DNA of 64,000 nucleotides from Rhodococcus sp. IEGM 1381 (GTDB lineage: Bacteria; Actinomycetota; Actinomycetes; Mycobacteriales; Mycobacteriaceae), in NCBI RefSeq assembly GCF_030056795.1, contig NZ_JASHKQ010000003.1, forward strand, positions 1-64,000, given 5' to 3'. A program made the translations under genes and the position numbers. This document shows, one piece after another, positions 54,216-63,405 of the stretch; the stretch's first letter is position 1; every line of letters starts with the position of its first letter. Below the pieces are notes generated by a model, which was given only the letters and a program-made list of their open reading frames with translations, was not told the origin of the DNA and searched no databases.

Positions 54216-55682
54216 TCAGCTCGCGCCCTGAACCTTCTTGGGGAGTGCGAAGACCAGAGCCAGCGCCACCACACTGAATGCTGCGCTGACAGCCATTGCC
54301 ATGGCCGCTCCGTGCAGAAAGCCCGATCCAACGGTGTCGGGCCCGGTGATGTCCAAACTCCCGAACAACACACTGCCGATCACGGCAATGCCGATCGCGG
54401 AGCCGACGCGCTGCATCGTGGAGATGACCCCGCTTGCTGCGCCTGCATCGTCGCGATCGACAGTCGCGACGATGAACTGTGCGTTGGGTGCAATGAACGC
54501 ACCGTTTCCGAGGCCTGCGATGAACAGTGGAACCAGTAACGTCCAGTGCGAGATGGTATCGGCTGAGCTGGTCGCGAGGATGATCCACAGCCAGATCAAC
54601 CCGATCGAGACGAGCGAGGCTCCGAATATCAGAACGGTGCGACCGAGCCGGACGGTCAGCTTGTTGCTCTGCGAGGAGGCGATGATGCTGCCGATAGCGA
54701 ACGGTATCGACACCAGTCCCGACGACAGAGCCGTATTGCCGAGTCCGGTCTGCCACAGCAGCGAAATGGTGAAGAAGATGCTGGTGAAGGCCGCGAAGTA
54801 GACGAGCGCGAGGATCACACCTCCGGTGAACGCCGGGCGGGTGAACAACCGCGGTGGCACCAGCGGATTGTGTCCACGGCCGGTGTGGATCACCTCCCAC
54901 CATCCGAACGATGCGATCAGCCCCAGACCCGCAGCGATCGTCAGGTAGGTCCACAGCGGCCAGCCCAGTTCTTGGCCCTCGATCAACGGAACGAGCAGGG
55001 CTATCAGTCCTACGGAAATGAGAACCAGTCCGAGCCAGTCGATTCCGGGGCGGGACGTGGGAGCGGAATCTTTCTTCTTCGGTAGCAATACAGCGGCAGC
55101 CACCAGACCGACGATTCCGATGGGCAGATTGACCCAGAAGACCAATCGCCACCCGTTCTCGTCGCCGAACGCCTGAATGATCAGGCCTCCGACGATGGGG
55201 CCCAGCGCAGTCGACACTCCGATGACTGCACCCATGATGGCAAAAGCCTTGCCTCGCACCGGTCCCGGAAACAGCAGCTGTATGAATGCGGTGACCGCGG
55301 GTACGAACATGCCGCCCGCCAGGCCTTGTACGACCCTGGCAACGACCAACTGAAGGTCGTCCTGCGCGAGACCACACGCGAAGCTCGCGACGGTGAACAA
55401 CGCGAGGCCGGTGAAGAACACCCATTTGTGACCGACGCGGTCGCCTACCTTGCCCGCAGGAATCAGAGCCAGGCCGAATGCCAGTGCGTAGCCCGAAATG
55501 ATCCACGACAGAACCGATTCCGACGCGTCCAACGTGGTGCTGATTGTCGGTAGAGCCACGTTCACGATGGTGGTGTCGAGTAGTGCCATGAACATACCCA
55601 GCAACAGAACCACCAGCGCCTGCCAGGCGCGCTTGGGTACCTCGATCGCCGGTGGGGTTGCGGAGACACTGCGGTCGGTCAT
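54216..55682 (-). CDS. MFS multidrug transporter, 14-helix DHA2 type
   Basis: 488 residues. EmrB/QacA features: LLGMFMALLDTTIVNVALPTI (motif D1), WIISGYALAFGLALIPAGKVGDRVGHKWVFFTGL (motif A), VQGLAGGMFVPAVTAFI and the motif C-like GVSTALGPIVGGLI. About 14 helices. Convergent with the GAF-ANTAR gene, with only 10 bases between the stops. Exporter of drug-like or metabolite compounds; no TetR regulator adjoins it. Confidence 0.9.
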   Translation of the reverse strand: MTDRSVSATPPAIEVPKRAWQALVVLLLGMFMALLDTTIVNVALPTISTTLDASESVLSWIISGYALAFGLALIPAGKVGDRVGHKWVFFTGLALFTVASFACGLAQDDLQLVVARVVQGLAGGMFVPAVTAFIQLLFPGPVRGKAFAIMGAVIGVSTALGPIVGGLIIQAFGDENGWRLVFWVNLPIGIVGLVAAAVLLPKKKDSAPTSRPGIDWLGLVLISVGLIALLVPLIEGQELGWPLWTYLTIAAGLGLIASFGWWEVIHTGRGHNPLVPPRLFTRPAFTGGVILALVYFAAFTSIFFTISLLWQTGLGNTALSSGLVSIPFAIGSIIASSQSNKLTVRLGRTVLIFGASLVSIGLIWLWIILATSSADTISHWTLLVPLFIAGLGNGAFIAPNAQFIVATVDRDDAGAASGVISTMQRVGSAIGIAVIGSVLFGSLDITGPDTVGSGFLHGAAMAMAVSAAFSVVALALVFALPKKVQGAS

Positions 55683-55737
55683 TGTGCTGCCCTTCGTAGT
55701 TGTCGCTGAGCAGTATCGGCCAACCGACCGATGGTCA

Positions 55738-55917
55738 CTAGCCGATCATGGCGGTGGCTGCCAATACCCACGACAGCCCCGCGGCCAACACCACGAACGC
55801 CGACGCAACGACGCGTCCGCCCCACCGTGTCTCCAAGAGCGAGGCGTCCACCACAGCCGTTTCCAACGGAGACGTTGCCACCATGGTCTGTGCGCTGGAC
55901 GCATCCGTCGGCATCAT
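55738..55917 (-). CDS. Small protein with one C-terminal membrane helix
   Basis: 59 residues from ATG 55917 (the next codon is also ATG); a reading from 55938 adds seven residues. The C-terminal half, VVASAFVVLAAGLSWVLAATA, is one membrane helix, the N-terminal half is polar. A GGAAG ribosome site precedes the start. Function unknown; a modest candidate for a real small gene between the MFS and NUDIX genes. Confidence 0.4.
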   Translation of the reverse strand: MMPTDASSAQTMVATSPLETAVVDASLLETRWGGRVVASAFVVLAAGLSWVLAATAMIG

Positions 55918-55991
55918 GATCCACTTCCCACCCTGCATCTACGAATCTCGTAATTTCCGGCCGCTGGATACCCCGGTCCCGCATGCCGAAA

Positions 55992-56492
55992 CTATCGCGC
56001 TGCGACAACCGTCTCCACAGCATCGAGAAAAGGGTGCTGCGCCGTCAGCAGCTTCTCCCTCGCCTGTGCGAGTCCGAACCATTCGATGCGGTCGACCTCG
56101 GGAAACGAGGCCATCACACCGGATTTCGGTGGCCACTCGATCTCGAATGTGTTGCTCACCGCATTCGAGACGTCCAGATCGGCTTCGACGCCGAAAGCGG
56201 TAACGATCTTTCCACCGCGCTGCGTGACGGTGCCGAGCTCCACGTGTTCTCCGGCGGGCACGTCCATCCCGACTTCCTCCCGAAACTCTCGGCGCGCCGC
56301 GGTCCACAGGTCTTCGCCTTCGTTCAGTAGCCCTTTGACGATCGACCACGCTCCGTCGTCCTTACGCGCCCAGAACGGTCCGCCGGGGTGTGCGATCAGG
56401 ACCTCCGGACCGTCGGCACCGACGCGATACAACAGAATTCCTGCACTCGTATTGACCATGGCAAACAGGGTGCCATCAATTCGCTTGCTCAC
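55992..56492 (-). CDS. NUDIX hydrolase
   Basis: 166 residues. The NUDIX box reads GLLNEGEDLWTAARREFREE, followed by VGM, near residue 55, complete with the metal-binding REFREE glutamates. Upstream GPFWARKDDGAWSIVKG and the HPFLDAV C-terminus resemble the YfcD/DUF-type and MutT-like NUDIX group with an N-terminal GGPFWARKD loop. Substrate unknown. Divergent from the TetR/ScbR-like receptor gene with 74 bases between starts. Confidence 0.88.
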   Translation of the reverse strand: MSKRIDGTLFAMVNTSAGILLYRVGADGPEVLIAHPGGPFWARKDDGAWSIVKGLLNEGEDLWTAARREFREEVGMDVPAGEHVELGTVTQRGGKIVTAFGVEADLDVSNAVSNTFEIEWPPKSGVMASFPEVDRIEWFGLAQAREKLLTAQHPFLDAVETVVAAR

Positions 56493-56566
56493 CGTCGTCT
56501 CCCGTCACTACCGCTGATCGCTGTGCACGCTGTGCCGTGAACCCGCGTAACAGCTATTGTCGACCG

Positions 56567-57208
56567 ATGCAAGAGCGTGCAGCATCCACCAGGCAGGCCG
56601 TACTCGAGGGAGCCGCTGCCAGTTTCGACAAGTTCGGTTACGGCACAGCAAGTTTGAGCACCATCATCGCCCATGCCGGGGTGAGCAAAGGCGCGATGTA
56701 CTTCCATTTCTCTTCCAAGGAGGAGCTCGCGCAGGCGGTGATCGACGCGCAGCTCGCCTTGGCGACGGCCGCCACCGTCACCATCATCGAACAGACACCG
56801 AAGGCGTTCGATGCGTTGATCCTCATCACCAAGGAACTGGCGCGTCAGCTGCAGACGGAATCGATCGCGCGTGGCGGTATGCGGCTGACATTGGAATCGA
56901 CCACGGCACAGAATCCGAACGCTCGATCGTTCGACGATTGGATCGAGATGATCGCCACCCTGACCGGCCGCGCTCAGAGCGAAGGCGACGTCGTCGACGA
57001 TGTGGATGTCGTGGCCCTCGCCAGGCTGATCGTCGCGTCGTTCACCGGAGTGCAGACCGTCTCGGAAATGCTCACCGGCCGCGCCGACCTACAGCTGCGG
57101 ATGACCGAGATGTGGCATCTACTATTGCCCTCGGTTGTACCGCGCCGACGGCTCCCACGGGTCCGGGCTGTGGTCGACGGGCCTCTTATCGACTGGAACG
57201 TTCACTAG
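56567..57208 (+). CDS. Gamma-butyrolactone receptor-like TetR regulator (ScbR/ArpA type)
   Basis: 213 residues from ATG 56567 (MQERAASTRQAVLEGAAASF); a longer reading adds ten residues. The helix-turn-helix TASLSTIIAHAGVSKGAMYFHFSSKEELAQAVIDAQ is almost identical in design to ScbR/ArpA, whose hallmark is GVxxGAxYFHFxSKExLA. The C-terminal half holds the ligand pocket. It sits tail-to-tail with the AfsA-like synthase, overlapping it by 23 bases, so it is very probably the cognate receptor-repressor. No clear ARE in its own promoter. Confidence 0.85.
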   Translation: MQERAASTRQAVLEGAAASFDKFGYGTASLSTIIAHAGVSKGAMYFHFSSKEELAQAVIDAQLALATAATVTIIEQTPKAFDALILITKELARQLQTESIARGGMRLTLESTTAQNPNARSFDDWIEMIATLTGRAQSEGDVVDDVDVVALARLIVASFTGVQTVSEMLTGRADLQLRMTEMWHLLLPSVVPRRRLPRVRAVVDGPLIDWNVH

Positions 57209-58100
57209 TTGCCAGCCACGGTTCCGATGTCGCCGTGACGGACACTGCCGACAGTACGGCTCCGTCGTGCTCGAACTGGATTCGGTGCACGCCGTCCGTG
57301 CAATCGGTGTCGACGATCACCGAGCACGGATTCGCCCACTCGGCGAACCCCATGAAGCGCACCTCGCACGAAGTGAAGTCCAGCGTCGGCGTTCCGGTTG
57401 CCAGACGCAATGCCTGACGGGCAGCTTCGAGCATGGTCACGCCGGGAAGATATTCGACGGAATGGTCGAACATCGCCAGGTTACGAGGATCGGGTGCGAC
57501 GACGATCGTCCCGTCGGAGGTATGCCGTGCCAACACGACGTCGGAAGGATCGAGCCGTCCTACGGCCGAGGCCTCGACCACTTCGGTCCCGGCCGGCAGA
57601 TACCGGAAGTGGGGGTCGGCCATCGACGAGGTGCGAAACTGCGAGTAGACCTCGGGGCCGAGCGACCGAACGGATGCCGTTCCGAACGCAACGAGTCGGC
57701 TACCGTTCAAGAGTCTGGCCGACAACTTCATGTTGTCCATCGACGTGTCGTCGAACGTCACGTCGCTCGTGATCGACTCGGCGACGAGCGAATCGTCGAT
57801 CTCATCGACCGACAACGGATCGAGAATCTCGAAGCGAGAGTGCTCGATAAAGACGACGTGGTCGAGTGGCACTCCGTGATTGACGTGGCAGAACAGGCTG
57901 ATCGCTTGACGCAGAGCCTCGGCCACCATCAGTGAGTCGTGGGTTCGACGAATCGGAGCGAACATCCGATGGGACGTCGGGAACTGAACAGCTGCCCGAT
58001 GGGTTCCGTCCACCGTTTCGTAATCGGTCAACAACACGTCGGCCGGCGACCGCCGATGCACGAGGTGACGTGGAACGGTTGCTGCGTAACTCAAACTCAT
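57186..58100 (-). CDS. AfsA-like gamma-butyrolactone synthase (A-factor biosynthesis hotdog domains)
   Basis: 304 residues. The AfsA/ScbA family transfers a beta-ketoacyl group to dihydroxyacetone phosphate, the first step of butyrolactone signal synthesis. Two hotdog repeats are visible: VPRHLVHRRSPADVLLTDYE, QFPTSHRMFAP, RRTHDSLMVAEALRQAISLF in the first, then VLARHTSDGTIVVAPDPRNLAMFDHSVEYLPGVTMLEAARQA in the second. The start has AAGGGG (58104-58109 on the minus strand) and the ARE-like palindrome just upstream. Such genes are known in Rhodococcus jostii as well as Streptomyces (from memory). Confidence 0.87.
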   Translation of the reverse strand: MSLSYAATVPRHLVHRRSPADVLLTDYETVDGTHRAAVQFPTSHRMFAPIRRTHDSLMVAEALRQAISLFCHVNHGVPLDHVVFIEHSRFEILDPLSVDEIDDSLVAESITSDVTFDDTSMDNMKLSARLLNGSRLVAFGTASVRSLGPEVYSQFRTSSMADPHFRYLPAGTEVVEASAVGRLDPSDVVLARHTSDGTIVVAPDPRNLAMFDHSVEYLPGVTMLEAARQALRLATGTPTLDFTSCEVRFMGFAEWANPCSVIVDTDCTDGVHRIQFEHDGAVLSAVSVTATSEPWLATSERSSR

Positions 58101-58110
58101 GAAGCCCCTT

Positions 58111-58131
58111 AAAACCGACCGATCCGGTTTT
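58111..58131 (-). promoter_or_regulatory. ARE-like butyrolactone-receptor operator before afsA-like gene
   Basis: AAAACCG-N7-CGGTTTT, a perfect 7-bp inverted repeat, fits the A-T rich, CCGG-centred autoregulatory elements bound by ScbR/ArpA-type receptors. It ends 11 bases before the synthase ATG and touches TATAAA (58131-58136), a likely -10 box, so a bound receptor would block transcription. Confidence 0.75.
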
Positions 58132-58195
58132 TTATAGCACTGTTGAGCCTCCCGGACCGCTCGTTCAGTATGTCGCGGACGACCGACAAAACCGG

Positions 58196-58208
58196 CATCC
58201 GTCGGATG
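58196..58208. repeat. Second palindrome upstream of afsA-like gene
   Basis: CATCCG-T-CGGATG, 13 bp perfect, plus a lone AAAACCG half-site at 58188-58194, 77 bases upstream of the main operator. It may be a second regulator's site or an incomplete ARE. The rest of 58137-58290 shows no other feature. Confidence 0.35.
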
Positions 58209-58289
58209 GATTCATTCAATCGATATACAGCCAAGAGCGTCACGATCTGATAACTGACCGGGACCCGTGGTACCACCAACCCGGACGAC

Positions 58290-58322
58290 GAAAATCCCCG
58301 CCCGGAGAACCGGACGGGGATT
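58290..58322 (-). terminator. Rho-independent terminator of tRNA-Asn
   Basis: On the minus strand AATCCCCGTCCGG-TTCT-CCGGGCGGGGATT forms a 13-bp stem with one mismatch, followed by a TTTT run (complement of 58291-58294). It starts four bases after the tRNA end. Confidence 0.8.
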
Positions 58323-58325
58323 GCG

Positions 58326-58398
58326 CTCCCCCACCTGGACTCGAACCAGGAACCCTTCGATTAACAGTCGAATGCTCTGCCAATTGAGCTATGGGGGA
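58326..58398 (-). tRNA. tRNA-Asn (anticodon GTT)
   Basis: On the minus strand: acceptor TCCCCCA pairs with TGGGGGA, D-arm GCTCAATTGGCAGAGC, anticodon stem TTCGA/TCGAA around CTGTTAA (anticodon GTT), T-arm CCTGGTTCGAGTCCAGG, discriminator G. CCA is not encoded. Begins the second block shared with M. tuberculosis (asnT, Rv2342, dnaG, dgt). Confidence 0.95.
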
Positions 58399-58547
58399 TT
58401 ACCTCGCGGCGTCACACTCTCGTGCGAGCCGTTGGAAACAATAGCGCACTCACCCTGGTGAGTACCAAATCGCCCTGCTCGAGCTTCGTCGGAACTCCGT
58501 CGGGCAAGATGGACGTACAGCCGCACGCTCTAGGGAAGGACCCACTG

Positions 58548-58793
58548 ATGATTCGTTTGGTACTGGCGGCTGGAGCTGCGTATGTGCTCGGAGCCAAGGC
58601 AGGACGGGGCCGGTACGAGAAGATTCGCAAGACTGCCAGCGCCGTTGCGTCGTCCCCGGCCACCAAGAAGGCCATCGAGGTCGGCCGTCAGAAGCTCTCC
58701 GATTCCCTCAACACCCAGCCGCGACTCGAGCCGATGCAACCGATCGACGACGAGACCCAGGTCTACGTCCCGCGCGATCAGCTGCGCCGCTAA
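58548..58793 (+). CDS. Small Rv2342-like protein
   Basis: 81 residues from ATG 58548 with AGGGAAGGA upstream. N-terminal hydrophobic VLAAGAAYVLGAKAGRGRYEKI, then a basic helix (KTASAVASSPATKKAIEVGRQKL) and an acidic tail. YtxH-like small proteins have this design. It lies in the same slot as Rv2342 of M. tuberculosis, of unknown function. Convergent with dnaG: the stops overlap by four bases. Confidence 0.7.
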   Translation: MIRLVLAAGAAYVLGAKAGRGRYEKIRKTASAVASSPATKKAIEVGRQKLSDSLNTQPRLEPMQPIDDETQVYVPRDQLRR

Positions 58794-60706
58794 CCGACCT
58801 CGGCGACACTTCCGACGGCGAGCTCGAGCAGACTCCGGCGATACTGCTCGAGCGCGATGAGGTCGCCGAACAGCGCGTTGTAGTCGTCGGGCTTTTCGAC
58901 CGGCGACATGCGCTGCAGCTTCGATTTGAGTTCTGCCACCTGCTGGCCGACCCACACCTCCTGCAGCCTCGCGAGTACACCCGAGATGTAGCGCGTGAGT
59001 GCGTCGTCGGCCACGCGCATCGGGTCGACGGCCAGCTCGGTCACCAACGACACCACTACGGCGTCCTTGGCCTGTTTGGCCACGGCGTCGACCCACTCCC
59101 CTCCGCCCAGTCCTGCGGCGGTACCTCCGGCAGCGGCCACCGCATCGCGCACGGCCGAGTATGCCGGGTGATGAAAGCTTTCCGGCGGGAGTGAGTCGAA
59201 CACCGTGCCTGCCATGGCAGGCATCTGCAGTACCGCCTTGAGAGCCTCACGCTGCGGCCACAGAGACGGATCGGTGGGGTTCGGACGCGGCGGCCCGGCC
59301 GGGGCCTCGGTCGGCGTCGCCTGACGCTTCTCGAACGGCACACGCTTGCCGCTGGTGTCGCCCCGAGCCCCCTTCTTCGCCTCGTCGCGCACGCGGGCGA
59401 GCACCATCGCAGTGTCGTCCCAACCGGTCCAGCCGGCCAATTGCCGCGCGTACTCGTCCCTCAGCGACGCGTCCTTGATGCGCGCGACCACGGGTACGGT
59501 TCTCTTCAGGGCTTCGACGCGCCCCTCGGGTGTATCCAGATCATGTTCTCGTAGTAGCGATTTCACTACGAAGGCAAACATCGGGGTACGTCTGGCGACC
59601 AGATCGCGAACGGCGTTGTCGCCGGACTTCAGCCGCAGGTCGCACGGATCCATTCCGTCGGGCGCGACGGCGACGAAGGTCTGCCCGGCAATCTTCTGAT
59701 CACCCTCGAATGCCTTCATGGCGGCAGCCTGCCCGGCATCGTCTCCGTCGAAGGTGTAGATCACTTCGCCGCGAAAGTAGCTGTCGTCCATCATCAATCG
59801 GCGCAGCATGGCCAGGTGGTCCTCGCCGAATGCGGTGCCGCACGATGCCACGGCCGTCTTGACCCCGGCCAGATGCATCGCCATGACGTCGGTGTAGCCC
59901 TCGACGATGACGGCCTGATGCGACTTCGCGATCTCCTTGCGCGCCAGGTCGAGACCGAACAACACCTGAGACTTCTTGTACAACATGGTTTCCGGGGTGT
60001 TGATGTACTTTCCCGGCATCGTGTCGTCGTCGAACAGTTTGCGGGCACCGAAACCGATGACGTCGCCGCTCTGACTGCGAATGGGCCACACCAATCGGCG
60101 CCGAAAACGGTCGATGGGCGTGCCGCGCTTGCCGGGTGTCGCCAGGCCCGCGTCCACGATCTCCTTGGCCTCGAAGCCCTTACCCAGCAGGTGTTTGGTG
60201 AGAGTGTCCCAGCCGTCGGGTGCGTATCCGCAGCCGTAGGCAAGGGCAGCGTGCCCGTCGAAGTTGCGTTCGGTGAGGTAGTCCCGCGCAGCCTGGGCGT
60301 CAGGACCACTGAGCCTGCCCGCATAGAACTCCTGCGCTGCCGCGTTCGCGGCGATCAGGCGCGCTCGAGTGCCGCGGTCACGTTGAACCGATGGCCCTCC
60401 GCCCTCGTAGGAGATCGAGTAGTTCAGCCGATCGGCGAGTTGCTCGACGGCCTCCACGAAGGAGATGTGCTCGATCTTCTGGAGGAAGGAGTAGGCATCA
60501 CCACCCTCGCCGCAACCGAAGCAGTGATAGTGACCGTGGTTGGGCCGAACATGGAACGACGGCGATTTTTCGTCGTGGAAGGGGCACAACCCCTTCATGG
60601 AGTCGCCGCCCGCGCGCTTGAGAGAGACGTAGTCACCGACTATGTCTTCGATCCGTGTGCGTTCGCGAATGGCGGCGATGTCGCGTTCAGGAATTCGGCC
60701 GGCCAC
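58790..60706 (-). CDS. dnaG: DNA primase
   Basis: 638 residues from GTG 60706. Makes RNA primers for replication. N-terminal CHC2 zinc finger (LCPFHDEKSPSFHV and YHCFGCGEGGDAYSF), then the catalytic TOPRIM domain with VIVEGYTDVMAMHLAGV (Glu) and YTFDGDDAGQAAAMKAF (DxD). The C-terminal helicase-interaction domain covers about residues 480-638. 42 bases downstream of dgt on the same strand, as in mycobacteria. Confidence 0.95.
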   Translation of the reverse strand: MAGRIPERDIAAIRERTRIEDIVGDYVSLKRAGGDSMKGLCPFHDEKSPSFHVRPNHGHYHCFGCGEGGDAYSFLQKIEHISFVEAVEQLADRLNYSISYEGGGPSVQRDRGTRARLIAANAAAQEFYAGRLSGPDAQAARDYLTERNFDGHAALAYGCGYAPDGWDTLTKHLLGKGFEAKEIVDAGLATPGKRGTPIDRFRRRLVWPIRSQSGDVIGFGARKLFDDDTMPGKYINTPETMLYKKSQVLFGLDLARKEIAKSHQAVIVEGYTDVMAMHLAGVKTAVASCGTAFGEDHLAMLRRLMMDDSYFRGEVIYTFDGDDAGQAAAMKAFEGDQKIAGQTFVAVAPDGMDPCDLRLKSGDNAVRDLVARRTPMFAFVVKSLLREHDLDTPEGRVEALKRTVPVVARIKDASLRDEYARQLAGWTGWDDTAMVLARVRDEAKKGARGDTSGKRVPFEKRQATPTEAPAGPPRPNPTDPSLWPQREALKAVLQMPAMAGTVFDSLPPESFHHPAYSAVRDAVAAAGGTAAGLGGGEWVDAVAKQAKDAVVVSLVTELAVDPMRVADDALTRYISGVLARLQEVWVGQQVAELKSKLQRMSPVEKPDDYNALFGDLIALEQYRRSLLELAVGSVAEVG

Positions 60707-60748
60707 GTGTGAAGTCTAGCGTCGAACCAGACACCCGACACCCGCCGA

Positions 60749-62023
60749 TCAACCCCAGCTGGCCTGAGCTCCCAGTGAGCGCTTGTCGATCAGTTCGAGT
60801 CGACTTTCGGTGTACGAGGCGATCTGATCGACGACCACTCGGGTTCGTTCGCCGTCGCTTTCTGCGCGCTGCCAGGCCGGGACCAGGATGGGGTCCAGCT
60901 CCCCTGGAGCCGAGCGCAGCAACCACTCGGCGACGCGGTGGATTCGGTCACGTTGACGCTCCTGGCGGATCTTGTGACCGGCGTCGGACATCACGTACCG
61001 CAACGCCATGGTTTTGAGCAACGCAACTTCTGAGCCGACGATCGACGGAACCACGAGGTCGGCGTCGTACCGGCTCAACGGCGCGGTGCCGTATCTCTCG
61101 TGGGTGCCCTCGATGGCGGCAGTCGCGAAGCGCCCGACGAGTTCGCTCGTCATGTGCTTGAGTGCGACGGACGCTTCGAGGGTTCCGTCGTAGCGTCCGA
61201 CGGCGATAACGACGGGCATCCTCCACAACCGGCCCGCAGCGTCGATCAACTCGTCGACATCGAGTCCGCGAAATTCCGAGACGCCGAGTTCGGCGAGGGC
61301 GCGTTGCTCGATCGGGTCGGACAGCGCGCGTAGGTCGATGCGGGCGTCGATGACGCCGTCCTCGACATCGTGTACCGAGTAGGCCACGTCGTCGGACCAA
61401 TCCATGGTCTGCGCTTCGAGGCACTTGTGCTTGTCCGGAGCACCGTCACGTACCCAGCCCAGAATCGCGGAGTCGTCGTCGTAGGCACCGAATTTCGCGC
61501 CTGGTACCGGCCGGATCCATGGATATTTGGTCGCGGCATCGAGAGATGCTCGGGTCAAGTTCAATCCCGCGCTGCGCCCGTCGGCGTCGAGAATCTTCGG
61601 CTCGAGGCCGGTGAGAATGCGTAGGTTCTGCGCGTTGCCCTCGAACCCACCACAGTCCGTGGCCACTTCGTCGAGGGCCCGTTCACCGTTGTGGCCGTAG
61701 GGCGGATGGCCGATGTCGTGGGCCAATCCCGCGAGATCGACCAGATCGGGGTCGCTGCCGAGGCCTTCGGCGATGCTGCGGCCGATCTGCGCGACTTCCA
61801 GCGAGTGCGTGAGCCGAGTCCGCGGAGTGTCTCCATCCCGAGGCCCGGTCACCTGGGTCTTGTCTGCGAGACGGCGCAGTGCGGCGCAGTGCAACACCCG
61901 CGCCCGATCGCGCGCGAAAGCACTTCGATGCGAGGCGTTGTTGGCCCCCGGTCTGAGGCCGGCGGTCTTCGGGGGTTCGGTGACGAATCGTTCGACGTCG
62001 TGCGCCGAGTAGGTGCCGGTCAT
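60749..62023 (-). CDS. dgt: Deoxyguanosinetriphosphate triphosphohydrolase-like HD protein
   Basis: 424 residues. Hydrolyses dNTPs (dGTP preferred in relatives) to nucleoside and triphosphate. HD phosphohydrolase residues are seen in [21 protein letters not shown] (His), [18 protein letters not shown] (HD and the second His) and [13 protein letters not shown] (Asp). Starts 3 bases after the stop of the YdcF-like gene (62025), so the three genes form an operon with dnaG. Confidence 0.92.
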   Translation of the reverse strand: MTGTYSAHDVERFVTEPPKTAGLRPGANNASHRSAFARDRARVLHCAALRRLADKTQVTGPRDGDTPRTRLTHSLEVAQIGRSIAEGLGSDPDLVDLAGLAHDIGHPPYGHNGERALDEVATDCGGFEGNAQNLRILTGLEPKILDADGRSAGLNLTRASLDAATKYPWIRPVPGAKFGAYDDDSAILGWVRDGAPDKHKCLEAQTMDWSDDVAYSVHDVEDGVIDARIDLRALSDPIEQRALAELGVSEFRGLDVDELIDAAGRLWRMPVVIAVGRYDGTLEASVALKHMTSELVGRFATAAIEGTHERYGTAPLSRYDADLVVPSIVGSEVALLKTMALRYVMSDAGHKIRQERQRDRIHRVAEWLLRSAPGELDPILVPAWQRAESDGERTRVVVDQIASYTESRLELIDKRSLGAQASWG

Positions 62024-62024
62024 G

Positions 62025-62741
62025 TCACTGGCCTGCCGTGTAGGAGAAGTCTGCCGTGAAATGGGTCAGCTGGTACCACAGCAATGCGCCTGTCTCCCTG
62101 GCAATTCCGTGTGCCTGGGACTCTCTGGTGTAGACGGCCGGGCCGGTACGCGTCGGTGAGGTCCATGCATCCAGCCCGGCGTCACGCGCCATGGTTCGAG
62201 TGCGCAGCGAATGCCATGGATCACTGACCAGCACCACCGACGACTTGCCCTCGTTGCGGAGTGTGTCACTCACGGCCTCGATGCTTTCGAGCGTGTCCGA
62301 GCCGGTCTCGACGGCCACGATGGCGTCGGCCGGCACACCCTGCTCGATCAGATAGTTGCGACCCGACGCGGCCTCGGTGAAGAGGTCGCCTTCCTGCTTG
62401 CCGCCGACGGTGACGATCTCGGGGGCGATGCCCCGCTCGTACAGCGACGCGGCCTGGGACAGTCGAGCCTCGAACACCGTCGAGGGTGTCCCGCTGTACT
62501 GCGCCGCACCCAGCACGACGATGGCGTCGGCCTTGGAGTAGTCGTCGATGCGGGCAACCTGCCACACCCGGACCGCAGTCCCTGCGACCAGCACCACCGC
62601 CATCAGGACCACTCCCGCGACCAGCCGACCGGTCCAGCGTCCCAGCGTTCCGAAGAAGCCGAGGCGCTCGGGACCGGGGTCCGAGGCATACCGATCGTCG
62701 TACGGGTCGCCGTACGGATCTCGGTCGAGAGTTGAATTCAC
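62025..62741 (-). CDS. YdcF/SanA-type DUF218 membrane protein
   Basis: 238 residues. One N-terminal membrane helix ([22 protein letters not shown]) follows an acidic, Tyr/Asp-rich tail. The DUF218 domain contains [63 protein letters not shown] and [19 protein letters not shown], the conserved active-site-like positions. Possibly involved in envelope or cell-wall metabolism, unproven. Confidence 0.85.
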   Translation of the reverse strand: MNSTLDRDPYGDPYDDRYASDPGPERLGFFGTLGRWTGRLVAGVVLMAVVLVAGTAVRVWQVARIDDYSKADAIVVLGAAQYSGTPSTVFEARLSQAASLYERGIAPEIVTVGGKQEGDLFTEAASGRNYLIEQGVPADAIVAVETGSDTLESIEAVSDTLRNEGKSSVVLVSDPWHSLRTRTMARDAGLDAWTSPTRTGPAVYTRESQAHGIARETGALLWYQLTHFTADFSYTAGQ

Positions 62742-62796
62742 CCCTCGAGTTTGCCAGGCCCGCGCATCGGCTCGGTCACGGCGCGCCTCGTGGGAG

Positions 62797-63405
62797 CTAC
62801 AGCCACCCGCGGTCCTCGGCCACTCGGACCGCTTCCGCGCGAGTACTGGTACCGGTCTTTCCTATTGCAGACGACAGGTGGTTGCGCACCGTTCCCTCCG
62901 ACAGGTGCACGGTGGCAGCGATGGAGCCGGCCGTCCCACCCTGAGCTGCGGCACGGAGAACCTCCTGCTCACGGGCCGTAAGTGGCGAGACGCCGTCGGT
63001 CAGGGTCTCGGTCGCCAGCGTCGGATCGACGACGCGAAGCCCCATGTGCACCCGCCGAACTGCATCGGCCAGCTGCTTGGCTGGAGTGTCCTTCACCACG
63101 AAACCCGACGCACCCGCATCGATCGCGCGGCGTAGGTATCCGGGGCGGCCGAACGTGGTGACGATCAGCACTCTCGACTCGGGTGCCACCAGGGTCAGCT
63201 CGGCGGCCACGTCGATCCCGTTCTTGCCCGGCATCTCGACGTCGAGCAATACGACGTCGGGTCGATGTTCCAGCACAGCCGCAACCACTTCGTCCCCTCG
63301 CCCCACCTCCGCCACGACGTCGAGATCGTGCTCGAGACCCAGCAGTGCTGCGAGGGCTCCACGCACCAGAGCTTGATCGTCGGCCAGTAACAGTCTGATA
63401 CTCAT
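62797..63405 (-). CDS. Two-component response regulator, NarL/LuxR family
   Basis: 202 residues. Receiver domain (1-120): RLLLADDQALVRGAL, the phosphoacceptor Asp in PDVVLLDVEMPGKNGIDV (about residue 53) and the Thr/Lys switch in VLIVTTFGRPGYLRRAIDAGASGFVVKDTP. C-terminal LuxR helix-turn-helix LTAREQEVLRAAAQGGTAGSIAATVHLSEGTVRNHL. It overlaps the kinase gene by ATGA. Target genes unknown; no obvious transporter adjoins. Confidence 0.92.
   Translation of the reverse strand: MSIRLLLADDQALVRGALAALLGLEHDLDVVAEVGRGDEVVAAVLEHRPDVVLLDVEMPGKNGIDVAAELTLVAPESRVLIVTTFGRPGYLRRAIDAGASGFVVKDTPAKQLADAVRRVHMGLRVVDPTLATETLTDGVSPLTAREQEVLRAAAQGGTAGSIAATVHLSEGTVRNHLSSAIGKTGTSTRAEAVRVAEDRGWL

Noticed and set aside
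58101..58325. Additional protein gene between the afsA-like gene and tRNA-Asn
   Set aside because: Short frames only, overlapping operator, terminator and tRNA; no ribosome site.
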